From the NCBI GenBank assembly GCA_036362985.1, contig JAYGXS010000001.1:46957405-47021404 (forward strand): a stretch of 64,000 nt of DNA, in the 5' to 3' direction. This DNA is from Ligula intestinalis (Eukaryota; Platyhelminthes; Cestoda; Diphyllobothriidea; Diphyllobothriidae). This document shows positions 19,775-31,501 of this stretch, in pieces (position 1 is the first letter of the stretch; every line of letters starts with the position of its first letter). A program made the position numbers and the translations under genes. The notes beneath the pieces are model-generated. The model ran no database searches. It had not been told where the DNA came from and saw only the letters and a program-made list of their open reading frames with translations.

Positions 19775-22440
19775 TTGACATCTTTTTATCTTCTCCGTTT
19801 TCAAACAAAGTTGCAGTTCCAAAGGATGGAACCGAATTCGTCGGAAAATGCGCATTTGGTATTTTTGAATAAGGACGTAAGAATTTTATGGGTCTCACGA
19901 TTCGCCAGGCAAATAACTGAAGTGTACATTTGTCAAGTAAATCGTTTAAAAAAGTTTGAGAAAACTCCTATCTGGATATATAGTTCTCGTATTTCATTTT
20001 TAAAGTGATTCCCGAGTTCTTGAAGGGACCGTGACTCAAAATCAAATCATGCAAACCAACTGCCTCCAAAATTTAAGCAGCTGGCAGAGCATCCAGGCAA
20101 ATTTCCACTAAAGCGTCTGTAGAGAGGAAAAAATGACTTGCGGAAAACCCAGTAAGAAGGCAATTACTGGACGCTGACCGCGTTATCAGCGAATGTTTAA
20201 TATGAAAAATAATCTTACGCGCAAGGTCGGCGCGCCATCTACGTACACATGAGACCGCGCAAAAGGGAAGAGGATACGGGCTGGCAAACAACTAGGGCAT
20301 ATGATTAACCTGAAACTACCTCCTTCATCTGAAGCAAGCGCTATCTGCAGCAGCCTGCCCAAAGTTTTGCCGAAAACTTTCCGCAGTACTAAGGCTTGGT
20401 TGGTTTTCAATAACAGTGGGTTTCTAGTTGAACTTCAAAAATACGGTCCTGAAAAAATTTGATATTACATTAGAACCAGGCGACTATTGCATGCGACCGC
20501 AGTATGTAGTTAATGGCGAGAACTTTAAAGGCTACAGTAGTTTATCAGTAAAAAACTCCTAAAATCTAACTGTGAATGTACTGTTTAGTTATCAAGGTCT
20601 TGCCATAGGTTTTGCTTTAAAAACATCATTTCCTGCTCGTATACTTGGGTTCTTAGAATAAGCGTATTCTTTAAATACTGGCATGTCATCCAACTCTGGT
20701 ACAACATACATCTGGATAGAATGCAGCGAATAGCGAAATATTCTGGCAACGTTATTTTCCCATTCAGCAAACAAATTGTATGACTTCACCTGCAAATTAT
20801 ACAAAAAACCACAGCGAATGTAGTCTTTGAACTCCAAAGCGAATGTTGGCGCTGCCTCCGCAAATTCGCATTAATCGATGGGTGTCTTAATTTGGTCCTA
20901 GCAACGGAACACGCACACTTCCAGCGTATGCTATTCGGCTCACGAGCAAACCATGTGAACAGCTTACAGGTGGTTATTTAAAACGTCAAAGGCATCAGAG
21001 GAACATATAAAAACAAGATAGCTGTTTTTTTCACGGATAGTGTCAGTTGATAATTCCATAAGTAGTTTTTTTTATAAAAAACGTAAGTATTTAATCTTTA
21101 TCTAGCAGAAAATGTTCTTTTTAAAATACCGACTTTAACTGGATTCCGGTGAGAAGGGGAAAGACATTTGTTTTGTTGTTTTGATGACACAGCAGGGTTT
21201 TGGCATATTGATTTGAAATGGTTTATGCTTTAACTTTGCAGAAAGCAATAGAAGGATTGCGAAATATGCTAAATTCCTTATTGTTGTCACATCGCCAAAG
21301 GCATTTTTAATGGTAACTTCCTGACAGACAGGGTGAGTGTCATATTTTTCAGAATGCTGGTTAATCTAGGCATTTACACAAGAACATATCCGCCTGACGG
21401 CGGGAAAAATCATGACCCTCGGTGTGGCGTCTGTCTCGTTTTCGGGATCCTCCAACGGTTATTGCGTGAATTACGAACTGAGAAAATTGTGATAGAACTT
21501 CACACTGTTGTAACGGTGTCCATTATATCGAGACACGAGGTCTCGACTAAAAAACGTAAAGGCCGTCTCTTCTGATTGGTCCACGAGGCACCATTAAAGA
21601 GCGAATGCGTACTGACTTCACGTGTAACAGCAATATTAGCAGACTGCAAAAAGGTAAAAAAACAATATGTATATACTCACATTTAGCAGCATAATATTCA
21701 CATAATGGGATTTTCTAAAGAGAAGATCGAGTAGAATAACAGTAGAATCCTTAAAAATTCTTATGTCATGAAATACTGAAACAATATTTCAATATTTTCT
21801 ACCGTAAAACTATCATTTCCGGTTTGCCAGGGGAAATTAAGGAAATATTTTCAGAGCCAGGAATAGACAACAGGTGTCATTTTATAGCTATGTTCACACT
21901 AGTACCGCTCTTGAGATTATGCAGAATCAACATATTCTGGTGTACAACAAACGCCCAATATTAAATAATGCCTTCGGCAGCATGATTTGGCAGTAGTGAG
22001 TTGTCAGCACTTTATGGAAGCAAATTTTTCAGGGGATTCTTTACAGCGAGTGCTCTTCAGCCCTTATTACTAATTCACTCCTCATTTTAAATGTCTTTCG
22101 TTGTAATAGTCAGGCTTAGTATTTGTTATTTTTTGATTATGAACGGTTAACAGCACTTGAGTATATCAAAGAAACCTAAAGCCCGTAAAAACAGGAAGGT
22201 TTTGGATGGTCATCATTTTTTAGGGGAATATACATACGATGACTGTTGTGAGCAATAAACCGAATAACATGCGTACTCACCTGTTATCCTATTTACCAAT
22301 ACGGCAGAAAGAGGACGACGTTGATCAGCCATGAGGAGGTGCATTAAACCCGCAAGCCAGCATTTCGGAGCACTTTATAAAAATGACATGAATCCTACTT
22401 CAATGTACGTGGTGCTATTCCTGAAAACAGTACAACCCGC
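19775..22440. other. Anonymous AT-rich region
   Basis: No coding, RNA or mobile-element signature that I can defend was found. Open frames here are under 100 codons and look random. Confidence 0.5.
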
Positions 22441-22448
22441 TAGACATC

Positions 22449-22640
22449 AAGCTCGATGCCTCAATGGTTAGTACGTCTGCCCCTGACCGGTGAGGCGTGA
22501 GTTCGAAACTCGGGTGTGGTGGCAATTTCAGCTGCTACACTAGAGTTGGCTGCCCGTGGCTGATGAGGGCATAGCCCGAAAGAGCTATCTCACGGTATGC
22601 CAAATATCTATGCCGGAATACTCCTATAAGTACTCAGTTC
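22449..22640 (+). repeat. SINE-3: tRNA-like head fused to a hammerhead fold
   Basis: Positions 22449-22515 are tRNA-like: an A box in TGCCTCAATGGTTAGTACG and a B box in GTGAGTTCGAAACTCGGG, the internal Pol III promoter pair. About 30 bases later comes a hammerhead-type sequence (22548-22601). This is the arrangement described for the schistosome Sm-alpha SINE-like family. I see only one copy in the window, so the family ends are not defined. Confidence 0.75.
22548..22601 (+). ncRNA. Hammerhead ribozyme (type I-like) inside SINE-3
   Basis: The core CTGATGA is at 22560-22566. Stem II is a perfect GGGC (22567-22570) and GCCC (22574-22577) with an ATA loop, followed directly by GAAA (22578-22581). 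Stem III is short, AGA (22581-22583) with TCT (22588-22590) around GCTA, followed by C at 22591, the expected cleavage base. Stem I pairs CCGT (22554-22557) with ACGG (22592-22595) and GGC (22548-22550) with GCC (22599-22601) around opposed three-base internal loops. Two G residues (22558-22559) sit between stem I and the core, which may weaken catalysis. The product would be self-cleaved SINE RNA. Confidence 0.75.
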
Positions 22641-22679
22641 GTTCTTACAAGTCTAATAGGTTACAAAAGTCTCCAGGTC

Positions 22680-23404
22680 CTTATAGAACAGAATATTTCC
22701 ATCTCGCGTGACCTGTACGGGTCCATACTGCCTGTTGAATGGGATAGGGGGCAGTTCACTTAGCCTTGGAACTTTGCTGCAGAACAGCCGTAGGCCGTGT
22801 CATAGCGCCAAGTGACCAAAATTGAAACTTACTGGTTTCGAGGCTATCATAAGTCAGCCGGACCTTAAAATCTGGCGGAAAAGACCTGGCTTTTCTCGAC
22901 GCTGTGCGATCAATTGCGGGGGTCCTAGACCCGAAAGGTAAAATATGGAAGAACGTTGTGTAACGCCCGCCCGTCAGAAAAGACTATTAATCTCATATTG
23001 CATCTCACTGAGAACTTTCTTGAAAGCGGTCGACAGAAATTAACCCATAGACCATCTGCGGTGGTGACCAATTAAACACAGATTCCAGTTGCAACTCCTT
23101 TATATTCGGGGCCACCTTTTAACTGGTAAGAGACGCAAAAAAGAGCGAAAGAGAGAAAATCCCTGATTCATTAGTTTTTGAAGGAATTTTACTTCTGTTT
23201 TCTGTGCAGCCATTTCTCTCCAAGTCTTGCTCCCGTCCGAAAAACTCACTATCATTTGACGTGGGGTTTCGCAGGGCCAGGTAAATATGTACGAACCTGT
23301 ACAACCTGAATCTAGGATAGAAATATAATACTCATTCAGTGCTAACAGAATTTTTTCAAAACAACTGTAAGCCGTGTAAACCTATCGAGTGGTATTAAGG
23401 CTAT
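22680..23404. other. Anonymous region
   Basis: Nothing recognisable. There is a minus-strand open frame of 61 codons at 23119-23304 with no family resemblance. Confidence 0.4.
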
Positions 23405-23965
23405 TTAGGTTTACCCTAACGACTGCGATCTTCCAGGCCCGGCTCCTTGGGAGAAGTGAGAGAAGTTATAGGAGTTAAGGGTAAGACGGTTAACCCTAAC
23501 AGCTACGATCTTCCAGGCATGGTTCCTTAGGAGATGGGAGAAGTCTTGGGAAGGCAAAAGTAGTAGGAAAAGTATATTATTTACAGAAGAGTTCAAGAGA
23601 AAGTTGCCAATAGGTCTTGCAGGGTCTCCGACCGTGAGGCCCGTGCGAGAGGGCGGCGTCGCCGCTACCACGACGCGCGAAGGTGGAATCCCAAGTCGTC
23701 AGTGCGAGTTTCGTCACAAGGTCCACCGAGCGGGCTTCGTGTGTTAATCAGCTTTAGGTCGCTGATAGGCCAGACCAGTCTGGGGTGCGTGTGTGCGCCT
23801 CGATCGCGTGAGAGCAAAGGTCGCGCGTCGCATGCGCCATCGGCAATCGCGCTGGGCCGAGCGCGAATGGGCGAACAAGATTGCCACTTCGACAGCAAGT
23901 CAGTAGCGTCTCGAGTTTGAAGGAGGTGGGCTGTGGAACCGCTACAAAGTCTTGGGAAGACCAGA
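23405..23965 (-). repeat. R1, minus copy with duplicated 3' end
   Basis: The R1 3' module occurs twice in tandem (about 23405-23470 and 23495-23590), both on the minus strand, followed by the GC-rich R1 middle (GGCCTATCAGCGACC on the minus strand at about 23755) and the 5' part (CTCGAGACGCTACTGAC, about 23905). It aligns with 11312-11760 in reverse. Confidence 0.8.
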
Positions 23966-24310
23966 GTGTTAGGAACAGTTTATTCAGCAGAAAGATAGAA
24001 GAATAGGTCGTGAGAGATTTGACTATCGGAGCACACGTCCGGTCGCGAAGTGGGATAGGTCCGAAGTGTGGTCTGGTGGTAGCCACGGCCTTGAGGTCTG
24101 TGTAGACGGATCGAGGTCACGCCACGATGGGTTAAGGGCCGAACGGGAAGACACGGTGCGTGCGTTCGCTAGCAGTGACTGTTGCGCGGCAGTTTGCGCA
24201 TGCCACGAGGCACGCGGGAAAACTGCTGTCAAGCAAGGTCCTACGCTCTGAATGACCTGGTCCGTGGCGTGAAGAGTTAGGAGGGCATCGGGCAGCAACG
24301 ACCACTACAA
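23940..24310 (-). repeat. R1, minus copy, second subfamily
   Basis: On the minus strand it starts with GTAGTGGTCGTTGCTGCCCG near 24305, then CAGCAGTTTTCCCGCGTGCC, and ends near 23945. It aligns with the plus copy at 39770-40272, whose middle differs from the 11312-type copies. This supports at least two R1 subfamilies. Confidence 0.8.
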
Positions 24311-24324
24311 ACACTCTAATAGCT

Positions 24325-24912
24325 TCTTTAGGAACTGCATAAAGAGCAATTAGTGAAGCTGTTGGTTGTGTAGTGTATGAATACCATCCGATAAAGCATG
24401 ACACCTGCATTTAGCACCAAAATATGGAATTTTTATCAAAACGACTAGCCGAGTACGACATCAGGAATCGAGCTCACAGTAAAGTACAGAAATTCGAAAC
24501 CAAAAGTCAGCCACGTTTTATATCAACATCACAATCCAAAGTCTGACGAAATTGTCCGCTCAATTGTGCCCTACCGGGTAGAGGATAGGGCCAACAAGAT
24601 GGCTAATACCTTAGGGAAAGTATTTTCCAACTTCTTCATGCTGACATGAGAAACAGCGTTGACGAAATTAATGTGAACAGACTTCCGTATTTCCTGTATA
24701 CCACAGCCTCATAAGATTATTGCTGAATAATTAATTTTCCGATTATTATATCTTCCGGTTCTTTCTTTTCGGAGTTCACAGGTGGGATGAAGAGGGCTTA
24801 AACAACAAAAGAGTGCATGGGACCTGACGTAGAATCTCACAATGCAACGCCGAATCATTATATAAAAGTTCAGGCGAGCAATCCAGCCGTTGTCTAGGAC
24901 TCCGACCATGAT
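24325..24912 (-). repeat. Left arm of a 5.2-kb inverted repeat pair
   Basis: This arm is the reverse complement of 28720-29508 over most of its length. Shared landmarks include GTGTAGTGTATG (outer edge), CGACTAGCCG, TCCAAAGTCTGACGAAA, and ATTCGGCGTTGCATTG (inner side). An inward-reading frame starts MEFLSKRLAEYDIRNRAHSK (24423) but meets a stop near 24542. It does not resemble a family I can name. Confidence 0.85.
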
Positions 24913-25974
24913 AATTACTCCTAAACTTAGGTGGAACAGGCGATTATTGGGCAATATGAATATAACAGCTGCTGATTGTAGGTTTCATTTTGCAATGAAT
25001 TATTGCAAATTATCTGTCATTCGTGGAACACGAACAGTAGACCGTGAACTTTGGGATTCTGTCGTTCAAATACCAAGTCAAATTTTCTCCAGGTTGACAT
25101 ATCTTCATTTTTGGCACAGCATTGCTGCCTTCATTTTTGGCAAAATCTAATTTTCTGATAGTAATTTCCGACACATAAATTTTGAACTTCCATAAAAATA
25201 AATTACATCTTATGGACATAGAATAATTTTTTTCTGATTCAAAAAGACTTTTGAAAGTTTCCTGAGGAAAAAAGATCATTTGACATAAAAGAGTAAGACT
25301 AACTACATTGTTTGAAAGAATTTACCACTAACAGCCAGCTAAGACGCAATTCACCATTAATGACAATCCACGGGTCAAGTAACGACGGAAGGATTACATA
25401 AAATATCAGTATCAGTATATTGAGGGATATGTAGGAAAAATTCCTTTAAGTGCCCTATTTGTACATATGTGCAGTAGTAGCAGAAAATTTGTTTCTCAGA
25501 CTGTTGGTGAGGCCAGTTGTCCTGTGTCATAGGATCAAAACAGGTGCAGACAGTGAAAAAACTCCTCAGGGATTTTTAGGAGAAAAACTGCCACTCTTGT
25601 GGGGGTAATGCGTGGGATTTAGGAGAAAAAAGGGGGTTCCAACTGGGGGGGGGCATTGCAAAGGTTCCCAGGATCATTACCGTGTGGAAGCCACGTCCTG
25701 ATTCTTCACTGCTGATTGCAAAGTCCGCCAACGGAACTGGAAAAACAGAGGCATCCGTCCAGATCGTCGACAGTCCGCTTTGGGTCGAACCAAGGGTGAA
25801 TGTTTAGGCCACCAGGTCTGGCTGATAAGATCGCTAGCGGGGTAATCACGGTACGCAGATAGCCAAGTAGGGTAGACCGCGGGACCTTCGCATGAGGCTA
25901 TTCGTGGGAGGGCGTTATAAATAGTAAACGTGAATGGATATAAAACTAATACTACTGAAAAAATGAAAGTAGTA

Positions 25975-27260
25975 TTATTGTAGAAAATTGTTAGTTCCGA
26001 TCCATCGTGCACTGCTATATCGATCCAGGTTTCGCTTAAAACCCTCTAGTGATTCCGACATAACGAATTCCTGAGGAAGCGCATTCCACGCTCCGACCAC
26101 CCTTTTTGAAAAGAAGTGTTTCCGAGCATCCAGCCTGGCCCCTGTCACCTTTAATTGGAGAGGATGACCCTCAGATTCGTGGTCGTTGCTAATTCGAAAA
26201 AATCCCCTGATATAAGACAGCAGTCTTGAAGACGTAATACGCGGAATGCTAGTATCAGGTCCCCCCGAAGCTGCCTGTAGCACAATGGGAAGAGGTTGAG
26301 ATGCGACAGCCGTGTTTCATAAGGCTGCGAGCCCTGCCCCATAGCAAGTTTGGTTGCGCGCCATTGTACCTTTTCCAGGATGTTGATATCTTTCGGGGCC
26401 CAGGGTCTCCAAGCTTGGATAGCGGATTCTAGGTGCGGTCGTACAAAGGTTCCGAAGACTTTTGTGAACCACTCTTCATTGAAGGTAGAAAAAGCTCGTC
26501 TGACGAGGTATAGGATCGACATCGCGGACTTGGCTACCTTTGTGCAATGCAGGGAGAGTTTAAGCGAGGGCATGATCCAGACTCCCAAGTCTTTCTGGGC
26601 ATTCAATTCCTTCAATGGTATGTCATTCATTCGGTAAGCCGTGCCGTTTGAAGAACCGGATTTGCAGACTCGAATGGTGGTGCACTTGCTCTCATTGAAT
26701 GGTAAGAGCCAGTCCGACGACAATTTTTGAAGTCTATTTAAATTTTCCTGTAAGTGCGCTTCGTCAGCCGCAGTTCGAATTACGCTCCAAAGTTTTGTAT
26801 CATCGGCAAACATGGCGATACCGCAATCCAGTTCAAGGACACAGTCGTTGATGTAGATAACAAACAAGATAGGGCCGAGAACGGAGCCTTGGGGAACACT
26901 ACTCAACCTAAATCTTGGTTGACTGTTTGTCGCTGATGTGGACAGTTTGCGAGCAACCGATTAGGAAGCATTTTATCCACGTAAGGAGCCTACCCCTTAC
27001 TCCTATGCGGCTGAGTTTATAAGGGAGGTGGTGGTGCGGCACGCTATCGAAAGCCTTTTTGAAGTCAATATAGACAGCGTGCACTGAGTTTCCACTATCG
27101 ACTGCCTCAGTCCACCGTTCCAAACAGTATAGCAAGTTTGTTACGCAGGACCTACCTTTACGAAAACCATGCTGAGCATCCGACAGCAGATGGTTTTGTT
27201 CCAGGAACTGCATAAGTTGTTGCTTGATAATTTTTTCCCATGATTTTGCAACAGATGTAC
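25975..27260 (-). pseudogene. CR1-type LINE reverse transcriptase, 5'-truncated
   Basis: This is a non-LTR retrotransposon RT. In order on the minus strand: KSWEKIIKQQLMQFLEQNHL and DAQHGFRKGRSC (about 27250-27145), VYIDFKKAFDSVPHH (about 27075-27030), then after a frameshift near 26905 SVPQGSVLGPILFVIYINDC, MFADDTKLW with the catalytic FADD at about 26815, LKELNAQKDLGVWI, and the C-terminal region HLESAIQAWRPW, LFPLCYRQLRGDLIL and RVVGAWNALPQEFV near 26060. The order and wording fit the CR1/jockey side of the LINEs. The endonuclease domain and the first RT motifs are missing, as usual for 5' truncation. Further frame changes occur near 26150-26280. A second copy of a related family is at 53995-56090. 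Confidence 0.9.
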
Positions 27261-27323
27261 CTGGTTTACTACTAAAACATTCATAATTGTCCATTACTAA
27301 AATTAAACTCAAACTTTAGGTCA

Positions 27324-27364
27324 GTGCTCAGTGCGTGATCCCTACCTGAACACGCACTGAGCAT
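27324..27364. repeat. Small perfect inverted repeat
   Basis: GCTCAGTGCGTG (27326-27337) and CACGCACTGAGC (27351-27362) are perfect complements around a 13-base loop, with one further pair outside. It lies just beyond the 5' end of the CR1 fragment. It could be a terminator-like or cruciform structure, with no known role. Confidence 0.85.
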
Positions 27365-27733
27365 AAGCTTGGACATGACCATTTTTAGAGACGCTTTGCC
27401 TTCATCGCCACAGAATGTCTTTTTGAACTTTCGTGATAAGTTTATTTGTTGCAGTTGGCTTAAATTAGACAACTGAAATCCGTACTCACTCACCCACTCA
27501 CGAAGTTTCTATGCAACTACAAACGAGGATCAATGCGTTACCAACGTTGGAAATGGGCCCATCAGTTTTTTCACAGCAAAGTTAAATATGCAGGCCCTAT
27601 TTAAGGACTCTATTAGTGGATTTATCCTTAAAGTTAAACTACATTAAGGCAGGGGTTATTTTCTGGCATATAAATGGCTCTCAACATTGTACTGCGAAAT
27701 CCCTTAAAGTGTCTCCGTTTACCCTACGCAATT

Positions 27734-28036
27734 ATTTGCCATCCTGACGGCGCAGGTACTAACTAAAAGCCTAGACACATGTTTCACCGCTATTCCTCTG
27801 CTGCATGACACAGCTGTTGGCAGCTTGTGGATATTACGCGTTTATTCTGCAGTGACTGATGGACCCAAATTGGAAAGCTGCAGGGCCAAAACTGTAGTAT
27901 CTGCCAGGAGGCACACACAGGGAATGCTGGAGGACCTACTGATAAACTGGACCCCTAGCAACTGTGCAATGCAGCGGCAGAATATCAGCTAAGCACGTGC
28001 CTGGGCTCTTAGCTCTGCTGTGAGAATGGAACTAAT
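27734..28036. mobile_element. MITE with about 60-bp inverted repeats and a 9-bp target duplication
   Basis: The left arm (CAGGTACTAACTAAAAGCC through CTCTGCTGCATGACACAG, 27754-27814) pairs with the right arm read in reverse (CAGCAGAGCTAAGAGCCC through GCTGCATTGCACAG, 28020-27962). The element is flanked by the direct repeat TACGCAATT (27725-27733 and 28037-28045). Long inverted ends with a 9-bp duplication are typical of Mutator-type elements. It has no coding capacity. Confidence 0.65.
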
Positions 28037-28719
28037 TACGCAATTTATATTACTGACTGCCTGTTGGCAGCTTTTGATTGTTAGGTATTTACGCCACAAT
28101 AGCTGATAGACTTCGGTCCAAAGATTCATATCAATTTTCGGTTTTTTGGTGACCAAACTTAGAGTGCAATGCTCAACCCCTTGCATCTCGCGACTGGTAG
28201 AACGTGCGCAACAGTGTTTGCCAGCCCCAGTCCAGTCTGACCAATGACCTTCAACGCTGACACACACAGCACCTCACTGTGATGACTGTCGCGTTCTCAC
28301 ACCTCGGACGCGGCCCCCTCGCGGGTTAGCGTGTACTCATCCGACTGTCAACTTCCTCCAAACTCTTCTCAAGTACCCCTGTTACCCTTTTCCTCCCACC
28401 CGGCGTCCCATTTCCTCTCTTCGCACACGGAACCGGACCTGAAGATCGCAGCGGTAAAGTTTTTCCCTATTAACCTAAGCCACCGTGATAGGCCTGTATC
28501 TATAGACACTCGAATATACTGATTGATTCCAAGTTGGAGATTAAATTCTGATGAAATGCAAACAAATACAGTGTCCCTGCTTTTCTGACAACGTTCACGA
28601 TTTTTGTTATACTAGCATAGCTGTCATTATAAAGGTTTGGATTCCAATGAAACAAAATTAGTTTCTGAACATAAAGCGACTGCCATAGATTTCCTAAGGC
28701 AATTCGACCTTCAGGCATT

Positions 28720-29508
28720 TATCATGGTCAGAGGGCTAGACAACAGCTGGATTGCTCGCCTGAACTTTTATATAATAATTCGGTGTTGCACTGCGAGGTT
28801 CTAGTTCAAATCCCATACACTATTGTGTGGTTTAAGCCCTCTCCATGCAACTTACTGTATGTCATGATTCGGCGTTGATTCATGGGTTGATTCGGCGTTT
28901 ATTCATGATTCGACGTTGTATTGCGAGATTCTAGGTCAAATCCCATACACTCTTTTGTGGTTTAAGCCCTCTCCATGCAACTTGCTGGATGCCATAATTC
29001 CTACGATGACTCAATATCTGCTGTTCCTAAGTCCGTCCAAATTTCCGCCTGTGAACACCAAAAAGAAAAATATTGAAGCATTTACCGCCTGGGAATTAAT
29101 TATTCAGCAATCATCTCTTGAGACCGCGGGATACAGGAAATACGGAAGTCTGTTCACATTAATTTCTCCAGTGCATTTGCTCATGCTAGCCTGAAGAAGT
29201 TGGAAAATACTCTATCTCAGGTATTAGCCATTTTGTGGGCCATCTCCTCTTCCCGGTATGGCACAACGGAGCAGACAGTTTCGTCAGACTTTGGATTGTG
29301 ATGTTGATATAAAACATGTCCATCCTTTGGTTTCGAATTGTCTGTACTTTTACTGTGAGCTCGATTCCTGATGTGGCATTCGGCTAGTCGTTTTGATAAC
29401 ACTTCCATATTTCAGTGCGAACTACAGTTTTCACCTTTTATCAGATAGTAGGCATACACTACACAGTCAGCAGTTCCACTTATTGCTGGTAATGCAGGTC
29501 CTGATGTC
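28720..29508 (+). repeat. Right arm of the 5.2-kb inverted repeat pair
   Basis: This is the reverse-complement partner of 24325-24912, longer because a segment with GTTCAAATCCCATACACT or GGTCAAATCCCATACACT and GTGGTTTAAGCCCTCTCC is duplicated in tandem (about 28775-28860 and 28905-28985). The inward-reading frame on the minus strand (from 29408) is open for 63 codons here, starting MEVLSKRLAECHIRNRAHSK. Confidence 0.85.
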
Positions 29509-31493
29509 GAAAAAAGTGTTTACTTGTCAAAAATCGATTTATCGCCAGAGCACTCCTTTCGCGAGTTTTCACGCTATCCGACCAGCCGATCAACCCTTGT
29601 CTTTATTTGCCCGCTCCCGGTGGTGTATAAAGCAAACTGGCAGACTCTCATGACGAGAAATAACTGCAGAGGCATGTTTCAAATCAAAATTAGCACATCT
29701 GAGGAAGATTAGGAGTATCTTTTTTTGAAACTGTGCATGCGAATGAATGCGGAACGCAAATAATGAATGCATCCGTTCACGAGGACCGTCTGGGGAGCAA
29801 GTCAAGGGCAAGCAGCTGCGGCATCTCTAGGTTCGATGGCTGCTATCAAAGGTACGGAAGTGAAAAGTTTACAATGAAATCTGTGACTTGCTATTGCCCA
29901 CCAGTGCTCTGTTGGCTGTACCACCTGGTGCAGGCGCGACGGCTATATGTGACGTTTCCCACTCAGACGTGGCGGCAGTCGTGGTGACGTCAGCCCTAGG
30001 TCATGCCCATGCCAAAATACCCGCAGGTGTATGCCACAGTCAGGCGCTACTGTCCAACGATAAAGCCTGTAGGCCAGTCAGCACGTCCTCAAGATGTTTC
30101 TGAGCGGATTGCATATTTACTTCGCATAAACCTAGGTTTTTAAGCCAATTCATTGTTACCTGAAGCATTTCGCACGCATTACTGACTTCAGGATTCATAT
30201 AGGGATCAAAAGAAACGGGATATTTGTTTTTTTTATGGTGCTGTTAGGGGGTAGAAAATATTCTCATGCACTTCTACATCAACATTGAGCAAAAGTCAGC
30301 AACTCACAAAAGGGTACATCCCGAGGAGGTCTGATCAAGACTAAGTAAATGAACGCTTCATCTTGGTCATATGTAACCATCTCCACAGGAAGACTCAAAC
30401 GTCTCTACGGCTTTGGAGTTCGTGAAAATGTATTCCTTACTCTTGTTGCCTAACTCATCGTCAAGATTCTGAGTTTCTATACTCGATGTGGAAAAGACAG
30501 GCATAAATTTCATTGCGTGAAAGAATAAAATGACGCAGTTCTTTCCGTTTTGATGTGGTTAGTCTTTAAAGTCCAAATCACACCGGCTGTGACTTTGAAC
30601 TCCAGTTTGACATTCAGGGTTGCAGCTTGGTGGCATTGAAACGAAACAGAAAGCAATTAACTACACAGCAAACTGGATTTGAAAGCATGTAGAAACTTAT
30701 AAATACGTATGTATGCGGATTTACAACACCAATCGTCCGATGCAAAACTAAGGAGGCCATGTACGCACGCCATCCTAGCGACTGGAGGCTCTAGCAGTAC
30801 GCCAGTCGCAAAGCCGGACGCAACCACAGGCTCTTATAAGACCTTCAGAGTTAATGGGCATCCAAGAGTACCTACCGAGATGTTTCGTATGCACCGCAGG
30901 GACCGGAATTAATAGCTCAAACAACCAAACTGTCCCAATATGTGAAAAGAAACACCAAGACAGTAGTTAGCTTCCAGTCAGAAGCGACCCCAAGTCCAAA
31001 ACTCAAAAAATCCTAAACTGCGTCTTGCGTCTCAGGTCCTTCAGAATAGGAATCGCCTAAAGGCCGGACCTAGTACTCCGTCGGTAGATGGTGCGGCCAG
31101 ATAACTCCACTCTTAACCGGGAGAATGCGGCCGTGACCTAACGACTTTAGTGCAACTAAGCTGAAGCTGCTTCGTCGGAAAAACCAGTTGGAAGCTGCTA
31201 AATTTAGGCTGCATAAAAATAGTAAGTCCGAAGTCATCATGGTCAACGATGATTAAACGTTCTTTTTGCGCACACAGGTGGCATTGGGAATCCACGCACC
31301 AAGTCACCCGTGCGTCAGTGAAATGACAACTGTTATAAGGACTCCAGTCTCTGAAGAAGAGTGACCGGCATAGCGGATTAAAGTGTGCAAACAAAAATGC
31401 ACACATTTCTGTAAAGCTCTTGCCTTCTTTTGCTATGCTGTATGAAAATCCCATTTTATTTAATTCTGATACGAATATACTTCACTTGAATAT
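29509..31493. other. Anonymous region
   Basis: No supported feature. Open frames are short and unrelated to families I recognise. Confidence 0.4.
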
Positions 31494-31501
31494 GTTTTCT
31501 G

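Noticed and set aside
28420..28470. Possible R1 3' end (CTGAAGATCGCAGCGGTAAAG)
   Set aside because: Only about 20 bases agree and the flanks do not follow the R1 order.
29940..29965. GAAACGTC on the minus strand, resembling the hammerhead 3' box
   Set aside because: No stem II, no CTGANGA at the right distance and no AATAAA nearby.
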